The translations under genes and the position numbers were made by a program. Of a stretch of DNA of 64,000 nucleotides, positions 1 through 9,965 are shown in pieces (positions within the stretch are counted from its first letter, which is position 1; every line of letters begins with the position of its first letter). A model generated the notes under the pieces. It did not search any database, had not been told where the DNA came from, and saw only the letters and a list, made by a program, of their open reading frames with translations. This stretch comes from Dickeya chrysanthemi NCPPB 402 (GTDB lineage Bacteria; Pseudomonadota; Gammaproteobacteria; Enterobacterales; Enterobacteriaceae): positions 3,164,056 through 3,228,055 of the forward strand of contig NZ_CM001974.1 of NCBI RefSeq assembly GCF_000406105.1. Direction: 5' to 3'.

Positions 1-810
1 AAATATTCATCTCTTTTAGTCGTTCTTTATCGCTTAAAAGCGTTTTTTTGCACAGTTATAACAATACTGAACTGTACAAAAACTAGTTACGGGACACAGC
101 CTAAGTAGAGCGCACAACATTAAACTTGATTATAGTTATTTCTGATTCGCGTTTACTATTGAACAAGACAGCGCCCGCGAATGCGGGCTTATTTACGCAA
201 GGTCGCGTTACTAGCTCCTCGTTGATTAGAGCATCGCAATGTAAGAAATGTCTTATAAACTTCCTCTCCACTCATAGCAGACATCCATCGTTTACAACCT
301 CTGCGTAATGTTTCGCCTACCTTATTGATATCAAACACAATGGCTCCCCTTTGCTTTTTCAGTTAAATCCGTGGTCATCAACCCATTTCAGCCACCAGAA
401 AAAGCCACTCAACACCAGCATAAAACACCAGTAAAAAGTCAAATTATCGATATTTAAATCCACATAAAATGACAAAAAATCGCCATTATTTTTATAAATT
501 AAAAAATTGTGATATTATCAACGATATTGCGTATTGACGATGCCTGCCCGATCGGCATCACAGCAGGACGTTATACGCGATCACGCCAGGTCAACATCAC
601 CCTGATGCCCCGACCCGGCGGATGCTCAAGGGGGAGGATGAGAGGGGGTCGCACCACCATCGCCGATGGGAAGCGCATGCCACCGGCAAGCGCGCAAAAC
701 TCTCTCACCACACTACCCGATAGCACCTGACGTCATACCCGGCCAGACGGTGTTTTCCCCACGCTTCACCTCCCTTTTCATGCAACGATAATAAAAAGGT
801 TAGTCACTTT
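1..810. other. Gene-free AT-rich region upstream of proP
   Basis: No convincing gene is seen. The only open frames, at 126-308 and 509-730 on the plus strand, lack a good ribosome binding site and any recognisable family. A small hairpin near 173-188 may end transcription of a gene beyond the left edge. The stretch 400-520 is very AT-rich and probably holds the proP promoter, but no -35/-10 pair can be assigned with confidence. Confidence 0.6.
173..195 (+). terminator. Possible weak terminator hairpin
   Basis: GCCCGC and GCGGGC form a 6-bp stem with a GAAT loop, followed by an interrupted T-rich stretch (TTATTTA). The T run is poor. It may belong to a plus-strand gene lying left of the window. 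Confidence 0.3.
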
Positions 811-2316
811 ATGAAATTGAAGAGAAAACGTGTAAAACCCATTGCGCTGGACGATGTCACCATTATTGATGACAGTCGTCTGCGTAAAGTCATCACCGCC
901 GCCGCGCTTGGCAATGCGATGGAATGGTTCGATTTCGGCGTCTACGGCTTCGTTGCCTATGCGCTGGGCCAGGTGTTTTTCCCCGGTGCCGACCCCGGCG
1001 TACAGATGATCGCCGCACTCGCGACCTTCTCGGTACCGTTTCTGATTCGCCCGCTGGGCGGCGTGTTTTTCGGCGCACTGGGCGACAAATACGGCCGTCA
1101 GAAAATCCTCGCCGTCACCATTATCATCATGTCGATCAGTACCTTTTGCATCGGGCTGATTCCCTCGTATGAACGCATCGGTATCTGGGCTCCTATCCTG
1201 CTGCTGCTGGCTAAAATGGCACAAGGCTTCTCCGTCGGCGGCGAATATACCGGCGCGTCAATTTTCGTGGCGGAGTATTCACCCGATCGCAAGCGCGGCT
1301 TTATGGGCAGTTGGCTGGATTTCGGCTCCATCGCCGGCTTCGTGCTGGGTGCCGGCGTGGTGGTGCTGATTTCCACCCTCGTCGGCGAACAGGCGTTTCT
1401 GGAATGGGGCTGGCGGTTGCCGTTCTTTCTGGCGCTGCCGCTCGGCATCATCGGCCTGTATCTGCGTCATGCGCTGGAAGAAACCCCGGCTTTTCAGCAA
1501 CATGTAAATAAGCGGGAGCAGGATGCGCGTGACGGGCTGAAAACCGGACCGGGCGTCTCTTTTCGGCACATCGCCACCCATCACTGGAAAAGCCTGCTGG
1601 TGTGCATCGGCCTGGTCATCGCCACTAACGTGACCTATTACATGCTGCTGACCTACATGCCAAGTTATCTGTCGCACAACCTGCATTATTCAGAGAACCA
1701 CGGTGTACTGATCATCATCGCGATTATGATCGGCATGCTGTTTGTGCAGCCGATGATAGGGCTGCTTAGCGACCGCTTCGGCCGCAAACCGTTCGTCATT
1801 ATTGGCAGCATTGCTCTGTTTGTGTTGGCGGTGCCGAGCTTCATGCTGATCAACAGCAATATTATCGGCTTGATCTTCGCCGGATTGCTGTTGCTGGCGG
1901 TGATCCTGAATGCCTTTACCGGCGTGATGGCATCAACCCTACCGGCCTTGTTTCCCACCTCGATTCGTTACAGCGCACTGGCCAGCGCCTTTAACATCTC
2001 AGTGTTGATCGCCGGCCTGACGCCAACCGTTGCCGCCTGGCTGGTGGAAAGCAGCCGTAACCTGTATATGCCCGCTTACTATCTGATGGTGATCGCCATC
2101 ATCGGTCTGTTGACCGGTCTGTTTATGAAAGAAACGGCCAACAAACCGCTGAAAGGTGCCACCCCGGCGGCTTCCGACCTGTCGGAAGCCAAAGCGATTC
2201 TGCGAGAGCATCACGACGGCATTGAGCAGAAAATTGACGAACTCGCCCGGCAAATCGCCGAGCTGGAAGAGAAACGCAAGCTGCTGATCGCTCAGCACCC
2301 GCGTATTACCGGCTAG
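811..2316 (+). CDS. proP: Osmoprotectant/proton symporter ProP
   Basis: This is a 501-residue major facilitator superfamily transporter of the inner membrane that takes up proline, glycine betaine and related compatible solutes with protons when the cell is osmotically stressed. About twelve hydrophobic segments are visible between residues 30 and 450. The MFS loop 2-3 motif is present as GDKYGRQK, and its repeat GLLSDRFGRK follows in the second half. The last 45 residues (about 455-495) form a charged heptad region of Leu, Ile and Glu, matching the C-terminal antiparallel coiled coil that tunes osmosensing in orthodox ProP proteins. Length and start agree with the family. It is a single-gene unit with a hairpin after the stop. 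Confidence 0.93.
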   Translation: MKLKRKRVKPIALDDVTIIDDSRLRKVITAAALGNAMEWFDFGVYGFVAYALGQVFFPGADPGVQMIAALATFSVPFLIRPLGGVFFGALGDKYGRQKILAVTIIIMSISTFCIGLIPSYERIGIWAPILLLLAKMAQGFSVGGEYTGASIFVAEYSPDRKRGFMGSWLDFGSIAGFVLGAGVVVLISTLVGEQAFLEWGWRLPFFLALPLGIIGLYLRHALEETPAFQQHVNKREQDARDGLKTGPGVSFRHIATHHWKSLLVCIGLVIATNVTYYMLLTYMPSYLSHNLHYSENHGVLIIIAIMIGMLFVQPMIGLLSDRFGRKPFVIIGSIALFVLAVPSFMLINSNIIGLIFAGLLLLAVILNAFTGVMASTLPALFPTSIRYSALASAFNISVLIAGLTPTVAAWLVESSRNLYMPAYYLMVIAIIGLLTGLFMKETANKPLKGATPAASDLSEAKAILREHHDGIEQKIDELARQIAELEEKRKLLIAQHPRITG

Positions 2317-2323
2317 CGGAATC

Positions 2324-2352
2324 CGCCCGTCGGCCATTTCGTCCGACGGGCG
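2324..2352 (+). terminator. Hairpin after proP
   Basis: A 10-bp GC-rich stem (2324-2333 paired with 2343-2352) encloses a 9-nt loop just after the proP stop. The following bases (CGTTAATATC) are only weakly T-rich, so it may stop transcription inefficiently or from both sides. Confidence 0.5.
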
Positions 2353-2395
2353 CGTTAATATCAACCAGTCAACCAGACCGGCTCGGAAAGCACAG

Positions 2396-2623
2396 CTAGC
2401 GAGCCAGCACCCGCCGGGTCGACGCCGGGTTATTCACCAGTTTCTCCGCCGGTCTAATCGGCCGACGGACCAGTTCGCCGCCACAGTTGGGGCAACGGCC
2501 GTTCAGTTTCGCCTCTGCGCAATCGGCGCAAAAGGTGCACTCAAACGAACAAATCCGCGCCAGCAATGAATCCGGCGGCAGATCGACATCACAACATTCG
2601 CAGTTAGGCCGTAATTCCAGCAT
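2396..2623 (-). CDS. DUF1272 small zinc-ribbon protein
   Basis: This is a 75-residue cytoplasmic protein with the DUF1272 pattern: an N-terminal LRPNCECC, then CSFECTFCADC and a final CPNCGG. The paired cysteines suggest one or two bound zinc ions. An AGGAG site sits 8-9 nt before the ATG. The family has no established function. It is not obviously co-transcribed with efeB, which ends upstream on the same strand 52 nt away, although read-through is possible. Confidence 0.8.
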   Translation of the reverse strand: MLELRPNCECCDVDLPPDSLLARICSFECTFCADCAEAKLNGRCPNCGGELVRRPIRPAEKLVNNPASTRRVLAR

Positions 2624-2675
2624 GCCGTGCTCTCCTGTTTTAAGGGATGAATCTCGTTATTACGCCAGCCTGACT

Positions 2676-3989
2676 TTACGCGGTCAGCAACCCGCGCGCC
2701 AGCCAGTCATCCGCGCTTGTTATCCCCGGCAGCACGAAGAAATAACCGCCGCCGATCGGTTTGATGTACTCCTCCAGCGGTTCGCCATTAAGCCGTTTCT
2801 GCACCGTCAGGAAGCCTTTTTCCAGATCGGCCTGATAGCAGACGAACAGCAACCCCATATCCAGTTGCCCGGCATTGGATACCCCCAGCGAGTAGCTGTA
2901 GCCGCGGCGCAGCATCAGGTTGGCGCGGGTTTCCGGCGTACGCGGATTAGCCAGACGAATATGCGCATCCAGCGGAATCACCTGGCCTTCCGGGTCCTGA
3001 CGGTAGTCCGGTTCGTCATGCTCATGAGCCATGCCCAGCGGCGCGCCGCTGTGTTTTTCCCGGCCGAAAATGGTTTGCTGTTCCTTAAGCGGCGTACGGT
3101 CCCAGAATTCGACATGGAAACGGATGATCCGCGCCGCCTGATAGCTGCCGCCCACCGCCCATGCCGGCTCGCCGGACGCCGCACCGACCCACAGAATCTG
3201 GTCCATTAGCGCGCCATCGCCGGCGTTGGGGTTGGCGGTGCCGTCTTTGAAGCCCAGCAGATTGACCGGGGTTTCTTTACCTTTGCTGCGCGCCGCGTGC
3301 GCGGAGATGAATCCTTCCCGCTTCCAGCGCACGCTGAGCAGGTCCGGCGCCTGTTTGATGATGTCGCGCAGCGCATGCAGCACCGTTTCGTTGGTATTGG
3401 CGCAAATCTGCAACAACAGGTCGCCATGACACAGGCTGGCATCCAGCGAATCGTTGGGAAAACGGGTCATGCGTTGCAGCTTCAGCGGCTTGAGTGCCTG
3501 CAAACCAAACCGTTCATCAAACAGCGATGCGCCGACCGACACGGTGATGGTGAGATTGTCCGGGTAGATCTCCGGCCCCATGATGCCGGAATCCAGCGGC
3601 GGCAGGCGCGGGTCCACGTCCGGCACCTTGCCGCCCTGCGTCAGAAACGCAATACGCCGGGTCAGCAACTGGAACAACCGGGTCAGATCGGCTTTATTGG
3701 TCGCCAACACATCAAACGCCACCAGCATCATCGCCGCTTGTTGCGGCGTGACGATGCCCGCCTGATGCTCGCCGAGGAACGGCTGCTTTTCCCAGCGCTC
3801 ATCCTGCGCTGCCTGCGGCTTGTCTTGCGCCTGCGCCAGCCGATCCGCGCCGAGCGCCAGCGCACCGCCCATCATGCCCAGCCCCTGCAACAGGCGACGG
3901 CGTGACGGCGACGCAATGTCCGGCTGCGCCGGACAAGCAGAAGAGGGGGAAGCTTGCGGCCCGTCCTGCGGGCCCGTGGTGTGACTCAT
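2676..3989 (-). CDS. efeB: Deferrochelatase/peroxidase EfeB (DyP type)
   Basis: EfeB is a periplasmic heme-binding dye-decolorising peroxidase, the third part of the EfeUOB iron(II) import system; it has also been reported to remove iron from heme. The N-terminus carries a twin-arginine signal ([20 protein letters not shown]), so the protein should be exported folded. The DyP fingerprint appears as GFKDGTANP about halfway along. An upstream TTG at 4004 is also open, but the ATG at 3989 (MSHTTG) is preferred, giving 437 residues. The gene begins 12 nt after the efeO stop and belongs to the same transcript. Confidence 0.93.
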   Translation of the reverse strand: MSHTTGPQDGPQASPSSACPAQPDIASPSRRRLLQGLGMMGGALALGADRLAQAQDKPQAAQDERWEKQPFLGEHQAGIVTPQQAAMMLVAFDVLATNKADLTRLFQLLTRRIAFLTQGGKVPDVDPRLPPLDSGIMGPEIYPDNLTITVSVGASLFDERFGLQALKPLKLQRMTRFPNDSLDASLCHGDLLLQICANTNETVLHALRDIIKQAPDLLSVRWKREGFISAHAARSKGKETPVNLLGFKDGTANPNAGDGALMDQILWVGAASGEPAWAVGGSYQAARIIRFHVEFWDRTPLKEQQTIFGREKHSGAPLGMAHEHDEPDYRQDPEGQVIPLDAHIRLANPRTPETRANLMLRRGYSYSLGVSNAGQLDMGLLFVCYQADLEKGFLTVQKRLNGEPLEEYIKPIGGGYFFVLPGITSADDWLARGLLTA

Positions 3990-4000
3990 GGTAGCCTGCC

Positions 4001-5122
4001 TCAATCCAGCCCAAGCACGCCGCGCAATTGCGCCAGGTCTTCCGCCAGGGTGGTGATCGGCCCTTTCAGCGCGATGCGATCGGCATCGCTCAGCTTCTCG
4101 TAGGATGCAAAACCATCTTTGGTTTTGTACTTCGCCAGCACGCCATCGACCGTTTTGAAGTTGGCATCTACCTTGTTCAGCAACGGCTTATTGGCTTTCT
4201 CCAGCAGCGGGCGCAGCAGGTTGACTATCTTCTGCGCGCCGTCAACGTTGGCCTGAAAATCCCACAGGTCGGTACGGCTGTAGCGATCTTCCTCACCGCT
4301 GATTTTGGTCGCCGCCACTTCTTCAATCAACCCGGCCGCGCCGCCCACCACTTTATTCGGCGGGAAGGTCAGGCTGGCGATACGTTTTTGCAGTTCCTGC
4401 GTATCGGCGTACAGCTGATCCGCGTACTGCTCCATCCCTTTGGTGGAACGGTCGGCGAACAGCGCTTTTTCCAGTCGGTGGAAACCGGTGAATTTCGGGT
4501 CGTCGGCTTTCTTCTCGTAATCGTCTTCGCGGGCATCGATGCTGCCGTCCAGATCGGAGAACAACTCGGCGATCGGCTCAATACGCTCGTAGTGCTGACG
4601 GGTCGGCGCATAGAGTTTGCGCGCCTCATCCAGCTTGCCGGCCTTGATGGCGGCAGTGAACAGTTTGGTCTGCTGTACCAGTCCGTCCACCTCTTTGGTG
4701 ACGTAAACCTTGTATTCCGCGATCGGCCCCACCAGATCCAACACGTTGGTTTTTGCGACGGCGTCATCACCGCCGGCGGTCACCACCAGTTTACCTTTCG
4801 GGTTGCTGAGCAGCCCACAGGTCATGTCGTATTCGCCCGGTTCCAGGTTGGCGGTCATTTTCTGGGTAAAGCCCGGCGCGATATTCTCGCGCTCTTCCAC
4901 CACCATCACCCCTTTGAGGATTTCCCATTCCAGGTTTTTCTGGCTGGCGTTGGTGACCACAAACTGCGTTTTGCCTGCCGCGACCGTGACTTGCATCGGC
5001 TCGCACTGTTTGTCATTCACGGTGATTTTAACCTGCGGAACATCCGCAGCCAGCGCGCTGAACGCCGGTACAGCCAGCAGAGCGGCGCACAGCGCCGTAC
5101 GGCGGAAGAATGGTGTAGACAT
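4001..5122 (-). CDS. efeO: Iron uptake protein EfeO (cupredoxin plus imelysin M75)
   Basis: EfeO is the periplasmic partner of the EfeU permease and is thought to bind and deliver iron. The 373-residue product has a Sec signal ending near ALAAD, a cupredoxin-like domain over about residues 25-125 and a helical imelysin (M75) domain over about 140-370. The M75 metal motif HxxE is present in GFHRLEKAL. The gene lies between efeU (58 nt upstream) and efeB (12 nt downstream), all on the minus strand, as in the standard efeUOB operon. Confidence 0.93.
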   Translation of the reverse strand: MSTPFFRRTALCAALLAVPAFSALAADVPQVKITVNDKQCEPMQVTVAAGKTQFVVTNASQKNLEWEILKGVMVVEERENIAPGFTQKMTANLEPGEYDMTCGLLSNPKGKLVVTAGGDDAVAKTNVLDLVGPIAEYKVYVTKEVDGLVQQTKLFTAAIKAGKLDEARKLYAPTRQHYERIEPIAELFSDLDGSIDAREDDYEKKADDPKFTGFHRLEKALFADRSTKGMEQYADQLYADTQELQKRIASLTFPPNKVVGGAAGLIEEVAATKISGEEDRYSRTDLWDFQANVDGAQKIVNLLRPLLEKANKPLLNKVDANFKTVDGVLAKYKTKDGFASYEKLSDADRIALKGPITTLAEDLAQLRGVLGLD

Positions 5123-5180
5123 AGACTTATCCCTTTTTACATTAATTGTTAATGGTGATAGTTGTTAGTTGTGACAATAA

Positions 5181-6026
5181 TCAATGGTGATGCTTACGCA
5201 CCGCCGAAGCCGTGGCCGGCTCCATGCGTTGCGGCAGGAAAAAGAACACCAGCGCCGGGATCAAATACAGAAAATAGACCGCCACTTCGCTGACCGTCGG
5301 GGTTTCCTGATAACCGAACATCCCTTCCAGCAAGGTGCCGAATAGCGTGTGGGTCGACAGCGTGGCGCTGAAATCAAACGCGATGTGCTGAAATTGATTC
5401 CACAGTCCCGCTTCATGAAACGCGCGGATAGCGCCGGCGGCCAGACCGGCGGCAACGAACAGGATGAACAGGCTGCTCCATTTGAAGAAGCGGGCCAGAT
5501 GCAGTTTCACCCCGCCCCAGTAGATCATCACGCCGACCACAACGGCGCACAATAGCCCCAATACAGCGCCGATCGGTGCATAAATGCCGACATCCTGCTG
5601 GAAAGCGGCCAACAAAAAGAACACCGACTCCAGCCCTTCCCGCGCCACGGCAAAGAACACCATCGCCACCAGCGCCCACCCCTGACGCGAGCCGGCGCTG
5701 AGCGCCTGGTCGATAGCCCCCTCCAGGTGCACCCGTACCGAGCGCGATACCTTGCGCATCCAGAACACCATGTAAGTCAGAATGACCACCGCGATCACCG
5801 CGACGACCCCTTCAAACAGTTCCTGCTGTTTTTGCGGAAACTCGCCGGTAGTGGCGTTGATGAACACCCCGAGCGCCAGACATAGCGCCAGCGCCAGCAC
5901 CACCCCGGCCCAGACGGCGCCCAACCACTGCTCGCGTTGGGTACGCTTCAGGTAGCTGGCAATCAGGCTAACGATCAGCGCCGCTTCCAGACCTTCACGG
6001 AACATGATGAGCAACGGCACAAACAT
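5181..6026 (-). CDS. efeU: Iron(II) permease EfeU (FTR1 family)
   Basis: EfeU is the inner-membrane iron channel of the efeUOB system, homologous to yeast Ftr1p. Both REXXE iron motifs are visible: REGLEAALIVSLI near the N-terminus and AREGLESVFFLL in the middle. About seven membrane helices are apparent. The frame is open further up, but ATG 6026 (MFVPLLIMFREGLE) has an AAGGAG site at the right distance, giving 281 residues. A Fur-box-like sequence lies about 100 nt upstream. EfeUOB works best in acidic, oxic, iron-poor conditions, which would suit plant apoplast. Confidence 0.93.
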   Translation of the reverse strand: MFVPLLIMFREGLEAALIVSLIASYLKRTQREQWLGAVWAGVVLALALCLALGVFINATTGEFPQKQQELFEGVVAVIAVVILTYMVFWMRKVSRSVRVHLEGAIDQALSAGSRQGWALVAMVFFAVAREGLESVFFLLAAFQQDVGIYAPIGAVLGLLCAVVVGVMIYWGGVKLHLARFFKWSSLFILFVAAGLAAGAIRAFHEAGLWNQFQHIAFDFSATLSTHTLFGTLLEGMFGYQETPTVSEVAVYFLYLIPALVFFFLPQRMEPATASAVRKHHH

Positions 6027-6123
6027 GGATGGAGACTCCTTAAGACAGACAACGTGGACAGCACGCATCGACGACGTACACCGACCCGACGATGCACACC
6101 GATGCCGGGATACAAATCGGACA

Positions 6124-6142
6124 AATAATGATAATAGTTCTT
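6124..6142 (-). promoter_or_regulatory. Fur-box-like site upstream of efeU
   Basis: The sequence AATAATGATAATAGTTCTT matches the 19-bp Fur consensus at 14 positions by eye. It lies about 100 nt upstream of the efeU start in an AT-rich region. It fits iron repression of efeUOB, which is known in other enterobacteria. Confidence 0.6.
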
Positions 6143-6214
6143 ATTAATAAAGAAATGTAAGCCAGGGTAAAGCAATTTTTTCTAATCAAATATTTCAGCG
6201 CTGCCGTCTGGCCC

Positions 6215-6224
6215 GGGGGGGGGG
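6215..6224. repeat. Run of ten G
   Basis: A homopolymer of ten G follows three C in the gap between efeU and the diguanylate cyclase gene, about 75 nt upstream of the Fur-box-like site. It lies in no gene. Such tracts can vary in length by slippage. Confidence 0.9.
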
Positions 6225-6319
6225 TTATGGCAGGAAAAACCGACGGCGCCGCACATCAGTGGCGGGACAATTAACAATTAAAACAGTTGGGTAATAACCA
6301 GATGCATCGCCAGCCGTAC

Positions 6320-7879
6320 CTATAACCGCACGCAGCGGTCACGGCCTTTTTTCTTCGCCAGATACAACGCCTGATCGGCCCCCTCTTTCAGCCGCTGAAT
6401 ATCGCAAGGGTTGTCGCTGGAGTGCGAATACACGCCCACACTCACCGTCACCACCTGTTCGGGTAGCAGTGATGCTGCATGCGGCAGCGCGCAACGACGA
6501 ACATCACTCACCACCCGTTCGCCATATATCGCCGCTTGTTCGCCGTTCATTCCCGGCAAAATAATCGCGAACTCTTCACCGCCATAGCGGGCGGTCAAGG
6601 CACCGTCAGGCAAGGACACCGCGCTCAACACGCTGCCAAGCTGTGTCAGACAGCGGTCGCCCAGCACATGACCGTAGGTATCGTTGTACCGTTTGAAAAA
6701 ATCCACATCCAACATAATCAGCGATAACGGGCTGCCCTCTTCACGGGCCCGAGCCAGCGACTGTTCCAGATAGAGATCAAACCGTCGGCGGTTGGCCAGT
6801 TTGGTGAGCGGGTCGATCAACGCCAGTTTTTGCAGCACCTTATTTTTGTTGCTTTCCTCCTGATGCAGGCGGCTGATCGCCTCTTTGTTCCGCACCGTCA
6901 GCCGGACCTGCTTCAGAACGAAACCACCAGAGAAAAACATGGCTAACAGCACCATGATATTAATCACCATAGCCGGCATATTTTCCGTCAGCCAGCGTGC
7001 CTGTAATGCGTCTTTGTCCAGACTCGCCGCCACCACCAGCGGATAACGATTCAGTCTCACATAGCCGACAATCCGCACCTTATTATCCAACGTGGTGCGC
7101 CAGGTACCGCTACCGCTGCCTTGTTCCAGCCGGGATTGTTCAAACAAGCCACCGTCAGAAAAATTACTGTTAATATATTGCTCACGGTTGGGGTAAAGAT
7201 AAATTGCGTGACCATCGGTATTCATTAATGACAGCACACCGTTATAATCCAGGCTGAAATAACTGTAGAAATTGCCGAAATAATTATGATCGATAGTGGC
7301 AAGAAAAACGCCTTTGAATTCGCCATCCGGCCCATTGATCCGTTTCGCCACCGGAATAATACGTCTACGGGTCAGCGTACTGACGGTAACCTTACCGATA
7401 TACAACGACGCCGTATTATTCTCTCTGAGCCAGGAAAAATATTCCCGTCGGCTGGAATTATAGATATACAACGGCCCTTTTCCGGTAGAAGAAATCAGAT
7501 TGCCCTTTTGATCAAACAGATAAAACCCGACCAGTTGCGGCAAGACGGCACGATGGGTATCAAGAACGCTTTTCACTCGCCGGGAATCCAGCATGCCGGT
7601 CTGCAACAATTCCCGTAGCATGTCATCCATCGCGACCTCAATCGGCACAAAGGTATCCTGCGCCTGGCGTGACATCGCCACCGAGAGGTTGACGACGTTT
7701 TTTTCTGCATCCACTAACAAACGCTGATAAGAATCCCAGAAACTCCAGATACTTGCGGAAACGAAAATTAGACTACAGGCCGCCAGAAAAACCATCATGG
7801 TAATACCGGGAGAAGAATGAAGAGGTAAAGCGCGAAGGAAACGCAGGGCACTGAATTGAGAATTATTCTTATTTGACAT
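6320..7879 (-). CDS. Membrane diguanylate cyclase (sensor plus GGDEF)
   Basis: This 519-residue protein makes cyclic-di-GMP from two GTP. A first membrane helix (about residues 28-50) is followed by a periplasmic sensor of roughly 270 residues that resembles a double Cache fold, then a second helix (about 310-330) and a cytoplasmic GGDEF domain. The catalytic signature is RYGGEEF and the upstream DVDFFKRYND segment is also conserved. The RxxD inhibitory site expected five residues before GGEEF is absent (the region reads LPDGALTARYGGEEF), so product inhibition may be weak. It stands alone; its stop lies about 290 nt from efeU. Confidence 0.88.
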   Translation of the reverse strand: MSNKNNSQFSALRFLRALPLHSSPGITMMVFLAACSLIFVSASIWSFWDSYQRLLVDAEKNVVNLSVAMSRQAQDTFVPIEVAMDDMLRELLQTGMLDSRRVKSVLDTHRAVLPQLVGFYLFDQKGNLISSTGKGPLYIYNSSRREYFSWLRENNTASLYIGKVTVSTLTRRRIIPVAKRINGPDGEFKGVFLATIDHNYFGNFYSYFSLDYNGVLSLMNTDGHAIYLYPNREQYINSNFSDGGLFEQSRLEQGSGSGTWRTTLDNKVRIVGYVRLNRYPLVVAASLDKDALQARWLTENMPAMVINIMVLLAMFFSGGFVLKQVRLTVRNKEAISRLHQEESNKNKVLQKLALIDPLTKLANRRRFDLYLEQSLARAREEGSPLSLIMLDVDFFKRYNDTYGHVLGDRCLTQLGSVLSAVSLPDGALTARYGGEEFAIILPGMNGEQAAIYGERVVSDVRRCALPHAASLLPEQVVTVSVGVYSHSSDNPCDIQRLKEGADQALYLAKKKGRDRCVRL

Positions 7880-8627
7880 ATGCGTTCTCGGTGAGGCAAC
7901 AACCTTATCGAATCATGCTACCCGATATTTCAGACGGTGTCCTGCTATCGCCATCGTACACACCACGCCATCGCATACACCACCGCTTTTATCAAAACGG
8001 TACATGGGCATTCAGGCAATGCACCATTCTCATCATACTTCAGGTTGCTGGCGGGTGGCTGCTGAACGGTATCATCGTCTTTCCGGCGGCTGATTTACGC
8101 TGCGACCTAATTTAGCGCCTATCCCAATAGGCTCTTATTCTCTGCTCCCGATTCATTTTCTGAACCATTTCGGTGCACCTTATTTATCCCGACGTCAAGC
8201 CGCCTATTGCGTCCGCACGTTATTCGTGCCTTTTATTTACGCAAAAATAAATGTTTTTTTAGATTGATTTAACATTCCCCCCAAAAATAAAAAATATCCC
8301 ACCAATAATGTGCAATAGCACCAAAATAACGCAAGCGGCGCACTGAAATAATCAAGTGATATTTTTATTTCGCTAATTTTTATAAAAAACTGCCGGCTAT
8401 TTTATTTTTCAAAAACAAAAGTTTTTTATATTAAAAATAAAACAAAAAACACCCAAACAGAGAGACAATAAACACAAAATGCAGAATATAATTCTTATTT
8501 ATTGATAACATTGACAATATAAAACTGATTGATAGTATCAAAAACAACACGTCAGCCCGATTACCCAATACCGCATTTTTTCAGAAAAAACCCTGAAAAA
8601 ATTATTACTTTGCTGATGTTAATTATT
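7880..8627. other. AT-rich intergenic region
   Basis: No gene or RNA is recognised. From about 8230 to 8630 the sequence is very rich in A and T with many A and T runs, which is unlike the surrounding GC-rich genes. The promoter of the cyclase gene should lie just above 7880, but no clear boxes were assigned. Short open frames at 7873-8115 and 8529-8714 look like chance. Confidence 0.55.
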
Positions 8628-8894
8628 TATACCCCAAATAATTCGAGTTGCAGGACAACACGCTCGCGTGTTGAACAACGCAAAGCGTTGGCCCGTCAGG
8701 GCAAGGCTCATTGAGCCTTGTAACGCGGCGACGCAGCGAATCTCCGGGAGCTTACTCAAGTAAGTGACCGGAGTGAGCGACAAATCTGCCGGGAGCAGAT
8801 TTGAACGCAGCTCGCTGCGGCCCGTAGGGCGAGGCCCTGGGATGGGCCGAGTAATAAAGCCAACGCACCTGCAACTTGAAGTATGACGGGTATA
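8628..8894. repeat. Expanded ERIC repeat with extra hairpins
   Basis: The ends (TATACCCC ... GGGTATA) and the core (GGGAGCTTACTCAAGTAAGTGACCGGAGTGAG region, 8746-8778) are those of an ERIC/IRU element, normally about 127 bp. Here the element is 267 bp because two blocks of short palindromes are inserted on either side of the core, for example at 8702-8718 and 8781-8803. The right end touches the region that carries the dgcN ribosome binding site, so the repeat may form part of the mRNA leader. Confidence 0.8.
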
Positions 8895-8966
8895 TTGCTT
8901 TTACCAACCGGTGAGATGACGCCCTGTTGTTCTGCGTTTCTTATTTCAACAATGGAGTGGGTTACG

Positions 8967-9956
8967 ATGATTAAAAAACCGTATTTATTGTTTCTGGGTG
9001 ATGCCCACGACCAGTTAGCCGCCAAAGTGGCGATCGGCATTAAACAATGGCATCCGGAATATTGCGTCGGCCAGTATCGCATGACGGGGTGCCAGGCGGA
9101 TTGCGGCCTGCCGGATATGGACATCCCCGGTGCATGGGCCGCGGGAGCACGCACGCTGGTGATCGGCGTCGCCAATCGCGGCGGCATTATTTCCGATGCC
9201 TGGATAACGGTGCTGCGTCAGGCGCTGGAGTGCGGTATGGATCTGGCCGCCGGCCTGCACAATAAATTGGCGGATGTGTGGGAAATCAGCGAACTGGCCG
9301 CCCGGCTCGGGCGCTCGCTGTTCGACGTGCGTCACCCGACCCAGAGTTTCCCGGTAGCCAGCGGCCGCAAACGCAGCGGCAAACGGCTGTTGCCAGTCGG
9401 CACCGACTGTTCCTGCGGCAAAATGTACACCGCGCTGGCGATTGAAAAAGCGCTGCTGGCACGCGGCGCTAACGCCACCTTTCGCGCCACCGGCCAGACC
9501 GGCATCCTGATTTCCGGCGCGGGCGTCAGCATTGACGCCGTGGTGTCTGACTTTGTCGCCGGCGCGGTGGAAACCCTCGCCCCCGACAATGCCGCCGACC
9601 ACTGGGACGTGATCGAAGGACAGGGCTCGCTGTTCCACCCTTCTTTCGCCGGGGTCACCACCGGCATCATCCACGGCGCCCAGCCGGACGCGCTGGTGCT
9701 GTGTCACGAGCCCACCCGCACCCACATGCGCGGCGTGGATTACCCGCTGCCGGATTTGCAAGCCTGTATCGACCTCAATCTGGCGATGGCGCGACTGACC
9801 AACCCCGCCGCCCGTTTCGTCGGTGTCTCCATCAACAGCGCGTCGTTAAGCGAAGCGAATGCATTGGCTTATATGGCGACGCTGGAACAACGCCTGAAGC
9901 TGCCGGTGGTTGACCCATTCCGCCAGGGCGTGGGCCGCATCGTCGACCAACTGTAA
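8967..9956 (+). CDS. dgcN: DgcN-like DUF1611 protein, putative D-glutamate N-acetyltransferase
   Basis: The product is a 329-residue DUF1611 protein. A P-loop-like GTDCSCGKMYTA stands about 40% along, after an N-terminal Rossmann-like domain of about 125 residues. In a published D-glutamate pathway the homologue DgcN uses acetyl-CoA to convert D-glutamate to N-acetyl-D-glutamate. That function is inferred here from the family and from the adjacent dgcA. The frame opens at 8883 inside the ERIC repeat, but the ATG at 8967 has a GGAG nine bases upstream and starts with the usual MIKKPYLLFLGDAHD. It is the first gene of a three-gene operon, 9 nt ahead of dgcA. Confidence 0.75.
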   Translation: MIKKPYLLFLGDAHDQLAAKVAIGIKQWHPEYCVGQYRMTGCQADCGLPDMDIPGAWAAGARTLVIGVANRGGIISDAWITVLRQALECGMDLAAGLHNKLADVWEISELAARLGRSLFDVRHPTQSFPVASGRKRSGKRLLPVGTDCSCGKMYTALAIEKALLARGANATFRATGQTGILISGAGVSIDAVVSDFVAGAVETLAPDNAADHWDVIEGQGSLFHPSFAGVTTGIIHGAQPDALVLCHEPTRTHMRGVDYPLPDLQACIDLNLAMARLTNPAARFVGVSINSASLSEANALAYMATLEQRLKLPVVDPFRQGVGRIVDQL

Positions 9957-9965
9957 GGGCAGAGG

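Noticed and set aside
126..730. Short open frames upstream of proP
   Set aside because: They have no ribosome site, family resemblance or supporting context, and lie in an AT-rich regulatory region.
8628..8894. CRISPR array or structured RNA
   Set aside because: The internal palindromes differ from one another and lack regular spacing; the ends and core identify an expanded ERIC element.
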